DNA of 64,000 nt from Acetobacteraceae bacterium (GCA_030041375.1 JASHOA010000019.1:1-64000); one strand, 5' to 3'; shown: positions 45,710 through 54,190, counted from the first letter of the stretch. The notes: a model not told the origin generated them from the sequence alone. Numbers and translations are program-made.

Positions 45710-47637
45710 TGCGCCAGCGGATATGGCTGATCCTCAGCGAGCTTCGCCTGATAAATCGCGATGCTCTCGATCACGCGCTGGACGTAATCGCGCGTTTCGC
45801 CGTACGGGATCAGTTCGATCCAGTCCAGCATGTCGATCGTCCCCTTGCGCGGATCGCCGTTTTCGGCCAGCCAGTTGCTGACATTTTCCGGACCCGCGTT
45901 GTAGGCGGCAAGCGCCAGCGGCAAGCAGCCATCGAAGCGGTCGAGCAACTCGCGCAAATAGGTAGCGCCAAGGGCGATGTTCCGCGAGGGATCGCTCGTC
46001 AGCGCCGCCAGCGTCACCCGCTCTCCGAGGCTGTGCGCCACGTGCTCCGCGGTGGACGGCAGGAGTTGCATCAGCCCAAGCGCACCGCTCGGGCTGGCGG
46101 CGCCCACATCGAAGCTGCTTTCCTGGCGAATGACGCCGAGAACGACCGCCGGATCCACGCCATCGGCAGGTACCTCGACTGGAATCGGCCAGCCGGACTG
46201 CGGCAGCATGTCGCCATAGACGCCGGCCAGCCGGCTCGCGGCCACCGCCTGGTCGGGCAACCCGAAGCCGAGGGCAAGCCGCGCCGCCAGCGAGCGCATG
46301 GCGGGTTCCGGCGCCAACTCCACCAGCTTGAGTACGAATGCGCGCGCCCGGCGAGGCTCGCCCCAGGCCACCAGGAAGGCGGCGGCGCGAGTGACTTCCC
46401 GGCTGGCAAACCGAAGGGCCTGGCCCGGCGTCCACGAGGGATCCCGAAGCGCACGGATGCGGCGATCGAGATCGGCCGAGCTTTCGTCGCGAGCCAGCGC
46501 AGCAAGCTGCCCGTAATAGCTGGTCAGCCATGCCTCCGCCTCCTGGTATTGCCGCGCCGCCGCGGTCTTGTCGCCGGCCGCGGCCGCCGCCCGCCCGAGC
46601 CAGTAGTGCGCGCGGCCCTGCGTAATCACGGCATCGGAGGCATCTGCCAGAGCCTGGAAGTGTGGCGCTGCCTCGGCCGGCGCGTGCAGCCAGCGCAGGG
46701 CGATGAAGCCGGCGAGGAATTGCTGGCTGAGAGCATCTCGCGGGTTGATCGCGGGCGGTGCCGCAACCAGGGCATAGGCCGGCTTCGGCTGGTCAACTTG
46801 CAGCAGGTCGCGGGCCAGGATGTCGCGCTCGTTCCAGAAGGCTGATCGTTCCGACTCGGGTGCAGCCTGCTCGATCGCGTCCCCTTCCTGTTGCCAGAGC
46901 CTGACCGCCCGGTCCCGATACCCCTGCTGTTCGAGCCATCCCGCGGCGGCCAGGAAGAGGCCCGGCTTCTGCCGCTCTGCCGGCGGCAGCGCGGCATAGT
47001 TGTCCCACGCGCCCTCCTTGCCTTGCGCCAAGCCAAGCCATGCGCTGCCGCCCGCCTGGTCAGCGGGCGCCAGCCGCAACAATTGCCGCGCTGCCGCCGC
47101 CGGCGCTTCCCCCGCCAGGTTGGCGAAGCGCTGCCATTGGTCGCCGGCCGTGAAGAGATCACCCCAGCGCGCCAGGATCGCCGCTTCCTCGGCGGGAGAG
47201 AAATCGCCGATGATCCACGCCTTCCGGGCCTCGGCCCCGGCTTGCCCGTTCGCCCCCGCCGCCCGTTCGGCCTCAGCGCACCGAAGGAGGGCGAGTGCGG
47301 CCTGCGGCGGATGGTCGTTGCAGGTTTGCAGCACCACTCCGTCATCGACCTCGGTCTCCAGCGCCAGGTCGAGTCGGTCCCGGAGCAGGGATTGGAACGG
47401 CCAGTCCGGATTTGCCTGAAGGAAGGAAGCAATCTCCGCCGGCCCGGCGGCACCGGGATCGAGCAGGCGGTAGAAGGTGACGAGTTTGGCGGCGACCGGG
47501 TCTGCGTACTGTGCGGCATCCTGCGCTGCTTCCGCCCACAGGTCGGCGCGCACCGCCGGCATCGGATTCTGCGCCGCGGCGGGCCAGGCGGAAAGGAAGA
47601 CGAGCAGCAGCGTCTCTATCGTGAGGCGGCGAAACAT
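45694..47637 (-). CDS. slt: Soluble lytic murein transglycosylase
   Basis: A 647-residue periplasmic enzyme with a signal peptide (residues 1-22, LLLVFLSAWPAAAQ). The long superhelical alpha domain runs to about 470. The SLT catalytic domain follows (about 480-620): catalytic Glu in VIRQESSFDVGAASPSGALG, then LMQLLPSTA, NIALGATYL and LALAAYNAGPENV. It cleaves peptidoglycan glycan strands to 1,6-anhydromuropeptides. It is divergent from dapA, an arrangement common in alphaproteobacteria. Confidence 0.93.
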   Translation of the reverse strand: MFRRLTIETLLLVFLSAWPAAAQNPMPAVRADLWAEAAQDAAQYADPVAAKLVTFYRLLDPGAAGPAEIASFLQANPDWPFQSLLRDRLDLALETEVDDGVVLQTCNDHPPQAALALLRCAEAERAAGANGQAGAEARKAWIIGDFSPAEEAAILARWGDLFTAGDQWQRFANLAGEAPAAAARQLLRLAPADQAGGSAWLGLAQGKEGAWDNYAALPPAERQKPGLFLAAAGWLEQQGYRDRAVRLWQQEGDAIEQAAPESERSAFWNERDILARDLLQVDQPKPAYALVAAPPAINPRDALSQQFLAGFIALRWLHAPAEAAPHFQALADASDAVITQGRAHYWLGRAAAAAGDKTAAARQYQEAEAWLTSYYGQLAALARDESSADLDRRIRALRDPSWTPGQALRFASREVTRAAAFLVAWGEPRRARAFVLKLVELAPEPAMRSLAARLALGFGLPDQAVAASRLAGVYGDMLPQSGWPIPVEVPADGVDPAVVLGVIRQESSFDVGAASPSGALGLMQLLPSTAEHVAHSLGERVTLAALTSDPSRNIALGATYLRELLDRFDGCLPLALAAYNAGPENVSNWLAENGDPRKGTIDMLDWIELIPYGETRDYVQRVIESIAIYQAKLAEDQPYPLAQWLRP

Positions 47638-47680
47638 TGGCAGTCTATATCACGCGGACCGTCTTGCGGCGTATCCCCCG

Positions 47681-47710
47681 CCAGCCTAGCGTTGACCAGC
47701 CTAGCGTTGA
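47681..47710. repeat. 15-bp tandem duplication in slt/dapA promoter region
   Basis: The 15-mer ccagcctagcgttga occurs twice in perfect tandem (47681-47695 and 47696-47710), 30 bp before the dapA ATG. It is either a recent slippage duplication or a paired regulatory site. Confidence 0.85.
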
Positions 47711-47740
47711 TATGTCGGCTTCGGAGCCGCGGAGGACGCC

Positions 47741-48619
47741 ATGTTCAAGGGGTCTCTGGTCGCCCTGATCACGCCCATGCGCAGCGATGGCGCCATGGAC
47801 GAGAAGGCTTACGAGGAGTTCGTCGACTGGCAGATCGGCGAAGGAACGGAAGGCGTGCTCTCGATGGGCACCACCGGCGAGTCGCCGACCCTGAGCCATG
47901 CCGAGCACAAACGTGCGGTGGATATCGCCATCAGCGTCGCCAGGGGCCGGGTGCCGGTGATCGCCGGCACCGGTTCGAACAGCACGACCGAGGCAACGGA
48001 TCTCACGCGCCACGCCAAAGAGGCGGGCGCCGACGCCGCTCTCATCGTCACCCCCTACTACAACAAGCCGACCCAGGAGGGGCTCTATCTGCACTTCAAG
48101 GCGATTGCCGACGCGGTCGATCTGCCGATCATCATCTACAACATTCCCTCCCGTTCCGTGATCGACATGAGCGTCGAGACCATGGCGCGGCTGGCCAAGC
48201 ACCCGAACATCGTCGGCGTGAAGGATGCGACCGCCAACCTCGCGCGACCGCTGCATACCCGTCGCGCCTGCGGAATGTCCTTCTGCCAGCTTTCCGGCGA
48301 AGATCATACCGCGGTCGCCTTCCTCGCCGCCGGCGGAGACGGCTGCCTCAGCGTCACCGCCAATGTGGCACCGAGGCTCTGCAGCACGATGCATGCCGCC
48401 TGGCGCGAGGGCCGCGTGGAAGACGCGATCGGCATGCAGGACCGGCTGCTGCCGCTGCATGATGCGCTGTTCGCGGAGACCAGTCCCGGGCCCGTCAAGT
48501 ACGCCGCATCTCTGCTCGGCCGCAGCAGCGAATTCTGCCGTCTGCCGCTCGCACCTTTGGCAGAAGCCACCCGCGCCAAGGTGCGTCAGGCGATGACCGA
48601 GGTCGGGCTGCTCAACTGA
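47741..48619 (+). CDS. dapA: 4-hydroxy-tetrahydrodipicolinate synthase
   Basis: A 292-residue class I aldolase that condenses pyruvate with aspartate semialdehyde, the first step of the lysine/diaminopimelate branch. The Schiff-base lysine is K161 (IVGVKDATANLARP), with Y133 (IIYNIPSRSV) and T44/T45 (SMGTTGESPT) at the same positions as in E. coli DapA. The length is normal. smpB follows 7 bp after the stop, so the pair is probably an operon. Confidence 0.96.
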   Translation: MFKGSLVALITPMRSDGAMDEKAYEEFVDWQIGEGTEGVLSMGTTGESPTLSHAEHKRAVDIAISVARGRVPVIAGTGSNSTTEATDLTRHAKEAGADAALIVTPYYNKPTQEGLYLHFKAIADAVDLPIIIYNIPSRSVIDMSVETMARLAKHPNIVGVKDATANLARPLHTRRACGMSFCQLSGEDHTAVAFLAAGGDGCLSVTANVAPRLCSTMHAAWREGRVEDAIGMQDRLLPLHDALFAETSPGPVKYAASLLGRSSEFCRLPLAPLAEATRAKVRQAMTEVGLLN

Positions 48620-48626
48620 GTGCGAT

Positions 48627-49112
48627 GTGGCGGCGCGCCGGAAAAGCCAGGGTCTGATCGCGCACGGCGTGGTCGCCCAGAACCGCAAGGCGCGGTTCAA
48701 CTATACGATCCGCGAAACCCTGGAAGCGGGCCTGGTGCTGAAAGGCCCGGAGGTGAAGTCGCTTCGTCTCGGCCGTGCAACGCTCGGCGATGCCTGGGCG
48801 GGCGAGCGGGCGGGCGAACTCTGGCTCTTCAACGCCTACATCCCGGAATATCAGGGCGGCGTGCTGTCGCGCTTCGAGCCGCGCGCGCCGCGCAAGCTCC
48901 TGCTCGGCAAGCGCCAGATCGCGAGCCTGGTCGGTGCCATCACGCGCGAGGGCGCGAGCCTCGTGCCGCTCGACATCCACTTCAACGAGCGCGGCCGGGC
49001 CAAGGTTCAACTCGCGCTCGCCGAGGGGCGGAAGAAGGAAGACAAACGCCGCGCCATCGCCGAGCGTGACTGGCAACGCGACAAGGCGCGGCTGATGCGC
49101 GCCAAGGGATGA
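48627..49112 (+). CDS. smpB: SsrA-binding protein
   Basis: A 161-residue tmRNA-binding protein for rescue of stalled ribosomes. The signature ARFNYTIRETLEAGLVLKGPEVKSLR and the basic tail KRRAIAERDWQRDKARLMRAKG are present. The start is a GTG at 48627 (reading M-A-A-R-R-K). dapA-smpB linkage is typical for alphaproteobacteria. The tmRNA gene was not found nearby. Confidence 0.96.
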   Translation: MAARRKSQGLIAHGVVAQNRKARFNYTIRETLEAGLVLKGPEVKSLRLGRATLGDAWAGERAGELWLFNAYIPEYQGGVLSRFEPRAPRKLLLGKRQIASLVGAITREGASLVPLDIHFNERGRAKVQLALAEGRKKEDKRRAIAERDWQRDKARLMRAKG

Positions 49113-49234
49113 AAGGCCCCGCGCAGAAGCACCGCCCGCAATGCAGCGGCAACGCATCGATCTTCAGTCCCCTCGCACCATCCGCAACCCCGCCGTGATT
49201 CGCCCTGCCTTCCTGCGCTTTCGACCAAAACCAT

Positions 49235-49390
49235 CTGGCGCCTTTTCCCCCTCATCGCGAGAGCCTGCGGCGAGCCCGCGCAGCGGGCCTGGCCGAGCAC
49301 CGTGCGCCAGCCGGCGCACGGTCCCATTTTCCCTGTCATCGCGAGGAGCACCGTGCGCCAGCCGGCGCGCGGTGCGACGTGGCGATCTCC
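49235..49390. repeat. Palindromic intergenic repeats
   Basis: Two related units, each starting tcatcgcga and containing the palindrome-like core accgtgcgccagccggcgc (about 49299 and 49350). The second unit (49335-49390) ends gacgtggcgatctcc. This begin/end pairing matches the common proteobacterial GC-rich repeat (gtcattgcgaggagcg ... gtggcaatctcc). No open frame of interest runs across it. Confidence 0.65.
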
Positions 49391-49451
49391 AGCGGGCTTG
49401 GCCTCAGGCCGCACCACGCTGGGCGAGGCCTGGGCGGGAGAGAACAGGAGC

Positions 49452-49577
49452 CCGGGTCCGGCGAAGCAGGCCAACTGGCTACCCGCGCCGAACGGCCCAT
49501 TCAACCTGAGTATGCGCATCTATGCGCCGAGGCAAAATGTGCTCATCGGCAAGTGGAACCCGCCGGCGGTAACGTGA
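49452..49577 (+). pseudogene. DUF1214-domain gene, 3' remnant
   Basis: About 41 codons remain ([20 protein letters not shown], then [20 protein letters not shown] and a stop). This matches the C-terminal end of DUF1254/DUF1214 proteins, which close with NWLP.P.GPF...LR.Y.P...L.G.W.PPAV. The rest of the gene is gone, replaced upstream by the palindromic repeats. It is a decayed fragment, not a functional protein. Recognition is by motif memory. Confidence 0.6.
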
Positions 49578-49674
49578 GCGCAATGATTCGCGATCATCGC
49601 GCCCCGGATCAATTCCCCGCTGCCTCCATAGCCCTGGCGGATCGCTCCACGATTCCGCCAGTCATCCTTTCGAA

Positions 49675-50154
49675 CTATTGCGGATCCGGCGCCAGCGAGC
49701 GGATCAGTTCGAACACGCGCTTGCGCACCGCCGCATCGGAAATGCGATAATAGGCGCGCAGAAGGTCGATCGTTTCGCGGCGGTTCATAACCGAATCCGA
49801 ACCGAATCCCTCCTGCGCCTCGGCCATGCCGCCGAACCCGGCCGGGGCCAGGTTCGGCGCGTGGGAGCCAAGCGGTTCAGGCATATCATCGAAAAAGAAG
49901 CTGATCGGCACATCGAGCACGCGCGCCAGGTCGAACAACCTGGACGCGCCCACCCGGTTGATGCCGCGCTCATATTTCTGGACCTGCTGAAATGTCAGGC
50001 CAAGCGCATCGCCCAGCCGTTCCTGGGACAGACCCAGGAGAGTCCGGCGGAGGCGAATGCGGGAGCCCACATGCGCGTCAATCGGGCTGGCGCGACTTTC
50101 GCGGTCGGTCCGCCCGTTGTCTTCTGCGGCGGGTCCACTGTTCCAGCCGCTCAT
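49675..50154 (-). CDS. XRE family transcriptional regulator
   Basis: A 159-residue cytosolic regulator. The helix-turn-helix spans about 30-85 (IRLRRTLLGLSQERLGDALG, LTFQQVQKYERGINRVGASR), followed by LFDLARVLDVPISFFFDDM. The C-terminal region ends with RRETIDLLRAYYRISDAAVRKRVFELIRSLA. It belongs to a widespread alphaproteobacterial family with this same HTH-helix-FFFDD layout, some members of which control motility, cell surface or stress genes. The promoter lies 110-140 bp upstream (separate entry), with paired CTCACT elements between it and the gene that may mediate autoregulation. Confidence 0.9.
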   Translation of the reverse strand: MSGWNSGPAAEDNGRTDRESRASPIDAHVGSRIRLRRTLLGLSQERLGDALGLTFQQVQKYERGINRVGASRLFDLARVLDVPISFFFDDMPEPLGSHAPNLAPAGFGGMAEAQEGFGSDSVMNRRETIDLLRAYYRISDAAVRKRVFELIRSLAPDPQ

Positions 50155-50225
50155 GGGCTGACCTGGCTTATGTTGGCCATCTACTCTTCAACCATTCGTT
50201 AAACAGCCGTGAACTCACCCTTTTG

Positions 50226-50290
50226 AGTGAGAAACGATAACACTCGCTTTCCTAGTGAGCACATCTTATCCCCACAACCCGGAGTGTCAA
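50226..50290 (-). promoter_or_regulatory. Promoter and candidate operator of the XRE regulator gene
   Basis: On the minus strand, TTGACA (50285-50290) and TAAGAT (50263-50268) are separated by 16 bp, a near-consensus sigma-70 promoter. Just downstream, CTCACT occurs twice on that strand (50254-50259 and 50226-50231), 28 bp apart, each within an inverted repeat (for example CTCAC-N8-GTGAG). The position at and after +1 suits repressor binding, possibly by the XRE protein itself. The region is much richer in A+T than its surroundings. Confidence 0.55.
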
Positions 50291-50336
50291 TAAGATCGTA
50301 AATTTCGCGGATAAATCTACCGTGAAGAGACTATTA

Positions 50337-51917
50337 TTAACTTTTTTTCAATCCGAGGGCCATTCCGGCGACAGCCCCACCCGCCAGCACCAGAACCGCG
50401 AGCAAGGCCGGGATCGCCAATCCAAACCGGGCGTAGAGAGTGGGCGGCAATGCGCCGGGCAGCCGCACCATCAGAAGACCGCGCCGGCCCCACCCCAGCC
50501 GGCCGTCGGGCCTTCCACGCGCCGTGAATGCCGCCGAAATGCCGGTGTTGGCCGCCCTGACCAGCGGCAGCCCTTCTTCGACCGCGCGCAGGCGGGCGGC
50601 TGCCAGATGCTGGCGCGGCCCCGCCGTGTCGCCGAACCAGGCGTCGTTCGTGATGTTGACCAGCCAGTCCGGCCGCTTCCCGCGGACGATCCGGCCCGAA
50701 AAGATCGCCTCGTAACAGATCAGCGGCCCGAACGGCGGCAGCCCGGCCACCGCAATCGTGCGCGGGCCGGGTCCGGCACTGAAGCCGCCGCCCGGCACTA
50801 CTTCGATCGGCAGCGGCAGCCACGCCGGCTGGTACTCACCGAACGGAACCAGATGCCATTTGTCATAAATGGCCGCCGGCGGGCCCGGCCCGTCCACCAC
50901 GATCAGGCTGTTGCGCGGCCGCCCGTCCTGATCGAAGCGGATGGAGCCGGCCAGCACCGGCACACCCGGCCCGGCCGCGGCGGCAATGGCGGCCCGCGCC
51001 GCGCCGTCCGTCTCCAAGAGATACGGGCTCGCTGTCTCCGGCCACACGATCGCGAGCGGATGTCCGCCGGCCTCCGCCGCGGCCTGGCGGGTCAGGCCGA
51101 GATAGATGTCGAAGATGCGCAGCGCACGGGCCTGATCGAATTTCATTGTCTCGGCGATATCGCCCTGCAGGAGCGCCACCCTGAGCGGCGCGGGCGGCGG
51201 CAACGGCGCATCCAGCCGCGCCGCCCCGGCCCCCGCCCAGAGCAGCAGGATGGCCGCCGTCGCGGCCCACCCTCGCGGCCCGAGCGTCGGCAGGGCCGCC
51301 ACCAGGACCGTCGCCAGCGTCAGGCCATAGACCCCGATACACGCCGCCGGCTGGATGAAGAGGTCTCCGGAGAGCCCCGGCAATACCCAGGCGCTGCCCC
51401 AGAGGTTCCAGGGGAATCCGGTCAGCACGAAACCCCGCGCCAGCTCGCTCAGGGTGAAGAGGCCGGCAAACCCGAGCACACGCGCCAGCCCCGCCGGGAA
51501 GAACCGGGAGAGGCCGGCCGGAGCGGCGATGAAGATGGCAAGCCCGAGCGCCGTCAGCGGCACGGCGAGTGGCACCAGCCACCAGAACGCGGCTGCCCGC
51601 ACCAGGATCGCGTCGGTAATCCAGTACAGCCCGAGCGCGAAATAGCCGCAGCCGAACCAGTAGCCCCGGCGCGCTGCGCGCCGCACACCCCGCCACCCGG
51701 GCGGGCTCGCATCGATCAGCACAAAAAGTCCGGCCACCGCCGCCGTCAGCAGCGGCACCAGGTGCCAGGGCGGCAGGCTGAGCGCGGCCAGCGCCCCCAG
51801 GAGGATCGCCGCCAGATCCGCCCGGTACCCGCTCAGGCCTTCCAACCAACGCCGGCTTCGCCATCTGCCGGGCGGCTCCGGCCGCGCATCCCGAGCCCCG
51901 GTGGTACAGGCTGGCAA
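50337..51917 (-). CDS. lnt: Apolipoprotein N-acyltransferase
   Basis: A 526-residue inner-membrane enzyme that adds the third acyl chain to lipoproteins. The first ~220 residues contain about six to seven hydrophobic helices. The nitrilase-like periplasmic domain follows, with the catalytic Glu in AIVWPETASPYLL, Lys in YDKWHLVPFGEYQP and Cys in LICYEAIFSGRIV. A final helix closes the chain (LLAVLVLAGGAVAGMALG). It ends 183 bp upstream of the XRE gene. Start at the ATG 51917; internal alternatives are possible because the first 25 residues are polar. Confidence 0.93.
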   Translation of the reverse strand: MPACTTGARDARPEPPGRWRSRRWLEGLSGYRADLAAILLGALAALSLPPWHLVPLLTAAVAGLFVLIDASPPGWRGVRRAARRGYWFGCGYFALGLYWITDAILVRAAAFWWLVPLAVPLTALGLAIFIAAPAGLSRFFPAGLARVLGFAGLFTLSELARGFVLTGFPWNLWGSAWVLPGLSGDLFIQPAACIGVYGLTLATVLVAALPTLGPRGWAATAAILLLWAGAGAARLDAPLPPPAPLRVALLQGDIAETMKFDQARALRIFDIYLGLTRQAAAEAGGHPLAIVWPETASPYLLETDGAARAAIAAAAGPGVPVLAGSIRFDQDGRPRNSLIVVDGPGPPAAIYDKWHLVPFGEYQPAWLPLPIEVVPGGGFSAGPGPRTIAVAGLPPFGPLICYEAIFSGRIVRGKRPDWLVNITNDAWFGDTAGPRQHLAAARLRAVEEGLPLVRAANTGISAAFTARGRPDGRLGWGRRGLLMVRLPGALPPTLYARFGLAIPALLAVLVLAGGAVAGMALGLKKS

Positions 51918-51973
51918 TTCAGCCGGCAGAACGCGGCGTTCCCATTGAGCCCTCCAGGCGCCCTCGGCTCGGC

Positions 51974-52819
51974 TCAGGAATCGGGCTCGTCATCGAGGGC
52001 GTCGCGAAGCTGCCGTTCATAGTGGCGATAGTATTTGTCCGTGACGAGGTCCGTCTTCACCACCATCGCCACGTCGGTGGTGTTGAAATCCCTGTCGATC
52101 ACCGCTCCGTCGCCCACGAAACCGCCCAGCCTGAGATACCCCTTGATCAGCGGTGGCAGCCGGTTGAGGACCCAGCGCCGGTCGAGCGAATCAAGATCGA
52201 GCCGGCGCATCTCGACATGCCGGTCGGCCAGCGCCACCGGGCGGATGCCAGGCGGGGCAAGGTGATGGTGGTAGAGATAGGTCAGCTCGGGCGCCACGGC
52301 ATCGGGCTCCGTGCCCGGCAGGCTCGCGCAGCCGAACATCAGGTCGATCCGGTGCTCGAAGACATAAGCGGCGATGCCCCGCCACAGAAGCTGCACCACC
52401 ATCTTGTTGCGGTGCTCCGCATCGACGCACGAGCGGCCGAGCTCGAGCAGCCGGCCGCGAAAGGCCAGGAGGCGCGTGATGTCGAACTCGCCGGCGGTGT
52501 AGAAGCGCCCCGCACGTTGGGCAGCCGCGCGCTGGATCAGCCGATACGTGCCAACCACGCTCTCCGGGCCGGAGCCGAGTGCGTAGTCGATCACCAGGAG
52601 ATGGTCGGCAACGGCATCGAGGTCGTCCTGGTCGCGCCGGGTCCGCAACGCAAGCCGGCTCGGAGTGGCCCGCATCTCATCGTAAAAAACACGGTAGCGA
52701 AGGGCCTGCACGGCATCGATCTCGGCCGTGCTCTGGGCGAGGCGAACGCCGAGATTGCCGAAGCGGAGTTCGGCGAATCCGACCTCCGCCGTCAGGCCAA
52801 TGGGCTTTTCGGCAGTCAT
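51974..52819 (-). CDS. olsB: L-ornithine N-alpha-acyltransferase (ornithine-lipid synthesis)
   Basis: A 281-residue GNAT-fold acyltransferase of the OlsB type. It links a 3-hydroxyacyl chain from ACP to ornithine to form lyso-ornithine lipid. Visible: VRLAQSTAEIDAVQALRYRV, FYDEM, ITRLLAF, ELGRSCVDAEHRN, LLWRGIAAYV and MFGCASLPGTEP, all family landmarks. Its start overlaps the fur stop (ATGA), so it is coupled to the Fur regulator, which might control it. The O-acyltransferase partner olsA is not in the window. Confidence 0.85.
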   Translation of the reverse strand: MTAEKPIGLTAEVGFAELRFGNLGVRLAQSTAEIDAVQALRYRVFYDEMRATPSRLALRTRRDQDDLDAVADHLLVIDYALGSGPESVVGTYRLIQRAAAQRAGRFYTAGEFDITRLLAFRGRLLELGRSCVDAEHRNKMVVQLLWRGIAAYVFEHRIDLMFGCASLPGTEPDAVAPELTYLYHHHLAPPGIRPVALADRHVEMRRLDLDSLDRRWVLNRLPPLIKGYLRLGGFVGDGAVIDRDFNTTDVAMVVKTDLVTDKYYRHYERQLRDALDDEPDS

Positions 52820-53331
52820 TTTTTACCTCCTGGCCGCTCGGCCTCGTCCCGCTCCGGGACATTGCGTCGGCCGAACAGCTCGAGCCGGACAGAGACAAGG
52901 GTGAAGCCCAGCCGTTCCGCGATCGCCTGCAGCAACGCCTCCTGCCCGCCCTCGGAGAATTCGATCACCCGCCCCGTATCGACGTCGATCAGGTGATAGT
53001 GGTGGCCATGTTCCGAGGGTTCATAGCGGGCGCGCCCGCCCCCGAAATCCCGCCGCTCCAGGATGCCCTTCTCCTCCAGGAGCCGGACCGTTCGATAGAC
53101 CGTCGCGATGGAGATGCGCGAATCGAGCCTGGCGGCACGACGATAGACCTCCTCGACATCCGGGTGATCCAATGCCTCGGAAAGTACCCGGGCAATGACG
53201 CGACGCTGCCCGGTCATCTTCAGGCCCCTGGCAACGCACGCGCGCTCGATCGCCGATCCTGCCTGCCTCCGGCGGGCGGGCACCTGGCGGTGTGGCGGCG
53301 CTTCCTGGTGCCCGGCTTCAGGATGCGTCAT
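52816..53331 (-). CDS. fur: Fur/Mur family metalloregulator
   Basis: A 171-residue repressor of the Fur superfamily. The winged helix is at about 30-90 (LKMTGQRRVIARVLSEALDH, SIATVYRTVRLLEEKGIL). The metal site is in HGHHYHLIDVDTGRVIEFSE. The second zinc CxxC of E. coli Fur is replaced by DVDTG, as in alphaproteobacterial Fur/Mur proteins, so manganese as well as iron sensing is possible. The ATG at 53329-53331 is used; a longer frame to 53394 looks unsupported. It overlaps olsB by 4 bp. Confidence 0.88.
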   Translation of the reverse strand: MTHPEAGHQEAPPHRQVPARRRQAGSAIERACVARGLKMTGQRRVIARVLSEALDHPDVEEVYRRAARLDSRISIATVYRTVRLLEEKGILERRDFGGGRARYEPSEHGHHYHLIDVDTGRVIEFSEGGQEALLQAIAERLGFTLVSVRLELFGRRNVPERDEAERPGGKK

Positions 53332-53439
53332 GCGTGAGGCTCGCCCTTCCCGATTCGCCGCCGGCACCCTGCCGCCGTCCGCTGGACCGATCAAGTGCTC
53401 CGACCCACATCCGATTCCCCGCCCCTCAGGGCAAGCCGG

Positions 53440-53850
53440 TCAGCGGCGGGCACGTGCCTTGGTGCCAAGCCCGATCTTCTTGGCCAGCGATGAACGGTGC
53501 CGCGTGTAGTTCGGGGCCACGATCGGATAATCGGCCGGCAGCCCCCAGCGTTCGCGATACTGCTCGGGGGACATGTTGTACGCAGTCTTCAGATGCCGTT
53601 TCAGCATCTTCAGCTTCTTCCCGTCTTCCAGGCAGATAATATAGTCAGGAAATACTGAGCGCTTCACCGGCACCGCAGGCTGCGGCTTCTCGGCCGCCGG
53701 GCTTTCCTTGCCCACACCCGCGAGCGTACGATAAACGTCCTGGATCAGCGCCGGCAGGGCGTCCGGCGCAACTGAATTATTGGAAACGTGAGCGGAGACG
53801 ATTTGCGCCGTCAGTCCAAGGACATCCGGGGTTCCCGCTGGATCGGCCAT
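53440..53850 (-). CDS. mucR: MucR/Ros family transcriptional regulator
   Basis: A 136-residue zinc-finger regulator. The N-terminal half mediates oligomerisation (LGLTAQIVSAHVSNNSVAPD, LPALIQDVYRTLAGVG). The C-terminal Ros-type finger is in YIICLEDGKKLKMLKRHLKTAYNMSPEQYRERWG, followed by ADYPIVAPNYTRHRSSLAKK. The first finger Cys is present and the second position is replaced, a variation seen in MucR. MucR proteins bind AT-rich promoters and control exopolysaccharide, motility or symbiosis genes. It shares an AT-rich divergent region with tusA. Confidence 0.93.
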   Translation of the reverse strand: MADPAGTPDVLGLTAQIVSAHVSNNSVAPDALPALIQDVYRTLAGVGKESPAAEKPQPAVPVKRSVFPDYIICLEDGKKLKMLKRHLKTAYNMSPEQYRERWGLPADYPIVAPNYTRHRSSLAKKIGLGTKARARR

Positions 53851-53941
53851 GCCCTTTCCTCATCGCATACGACCTTCCATTATATAATTAGTGATCCACG
53901 ATTCCGGCAACCGTTGTTTGTTTCCGGACGAGGAAATTACT
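53851..53941. promoter_or_regulatory. AT-rich divergent mucR / tusA-like promoter region
   Basis: The palindrome attatataat at 53879-53888 gives a perfect TATAAT on both strands, so each divergent gene could use it as a -10 box. A good -35 is not seen for either. AT-rich TpA-containing sites of this kind are the known targets of MucR, so autoregulation is plausible. Confidence 0.4.
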
Positions 53942-54190
53942 ATGAGAACTCATGTAAAGCCTGATCTCGAACTCGATATCACCCGCGAAACCTGCCCCAT
54001 GACTTACGTCCGCACGCGCCTTGCCCTGGATCGGCTTGCGCCTGGCCAGCTCCTCCTCGTCCATCTGCGCGGCGCCGAGCCGCTGCGGAATGTGCCTGCC
54101 ACCGCCCGGGAACAAGGCCACGCGATACTTGGCCTGGAGACCGATGTGGCAGGTGTCAGCCACCTTCTCCTCGAGCGGGGGCCGGGCTGA
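53942..54190 (+). CDS. TusA-like sulfurtransferase family protein with variant CPxP motif
   Basis: An 82-residue protein starting [20 protein letters not shown]. The fold and position match TusA/SirA proteins, which carry sulfur on the Cys of a CPxP motif. Here the motif reads CPMT, so the second proline is lost; the cysteine remains. [20 protein letters not shown] follows as in the family. Alphaproteobacterial members with CPMT are familiar, so this is probably a subfamily rather than a defect. Role in sulfur relay is unproven. A GAGGAAA site precedes the ATG. Confidence 0.75.
   Translation: MRTHVKPDLELDITRETCPMTYVRTRLALDRLAPGQLLLVHLRGAEPLRNVPATAREQGHAILGLETDVAGVSHLLLERGPG

Larger units (their letters stand above)
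49113..49674. other. Decayed intergenic stretch after smpB
   Basis: The stretch lies between smpB and the convergent XRE regulator. It holds palindromic repeats and the DUF1214 remnant. The remaining ~200 bases before and ~100 bases after show no intact gene, tmRNA or clear terminator. Confidence 0.6.

Noticed and set aside
48627-49674. tmRNA gene next to smpB
   Set aside because: I looked for tmRNA-like 5' and 3' ends and an ANDENYALAA-type tag reading frame in the gap and saw none.
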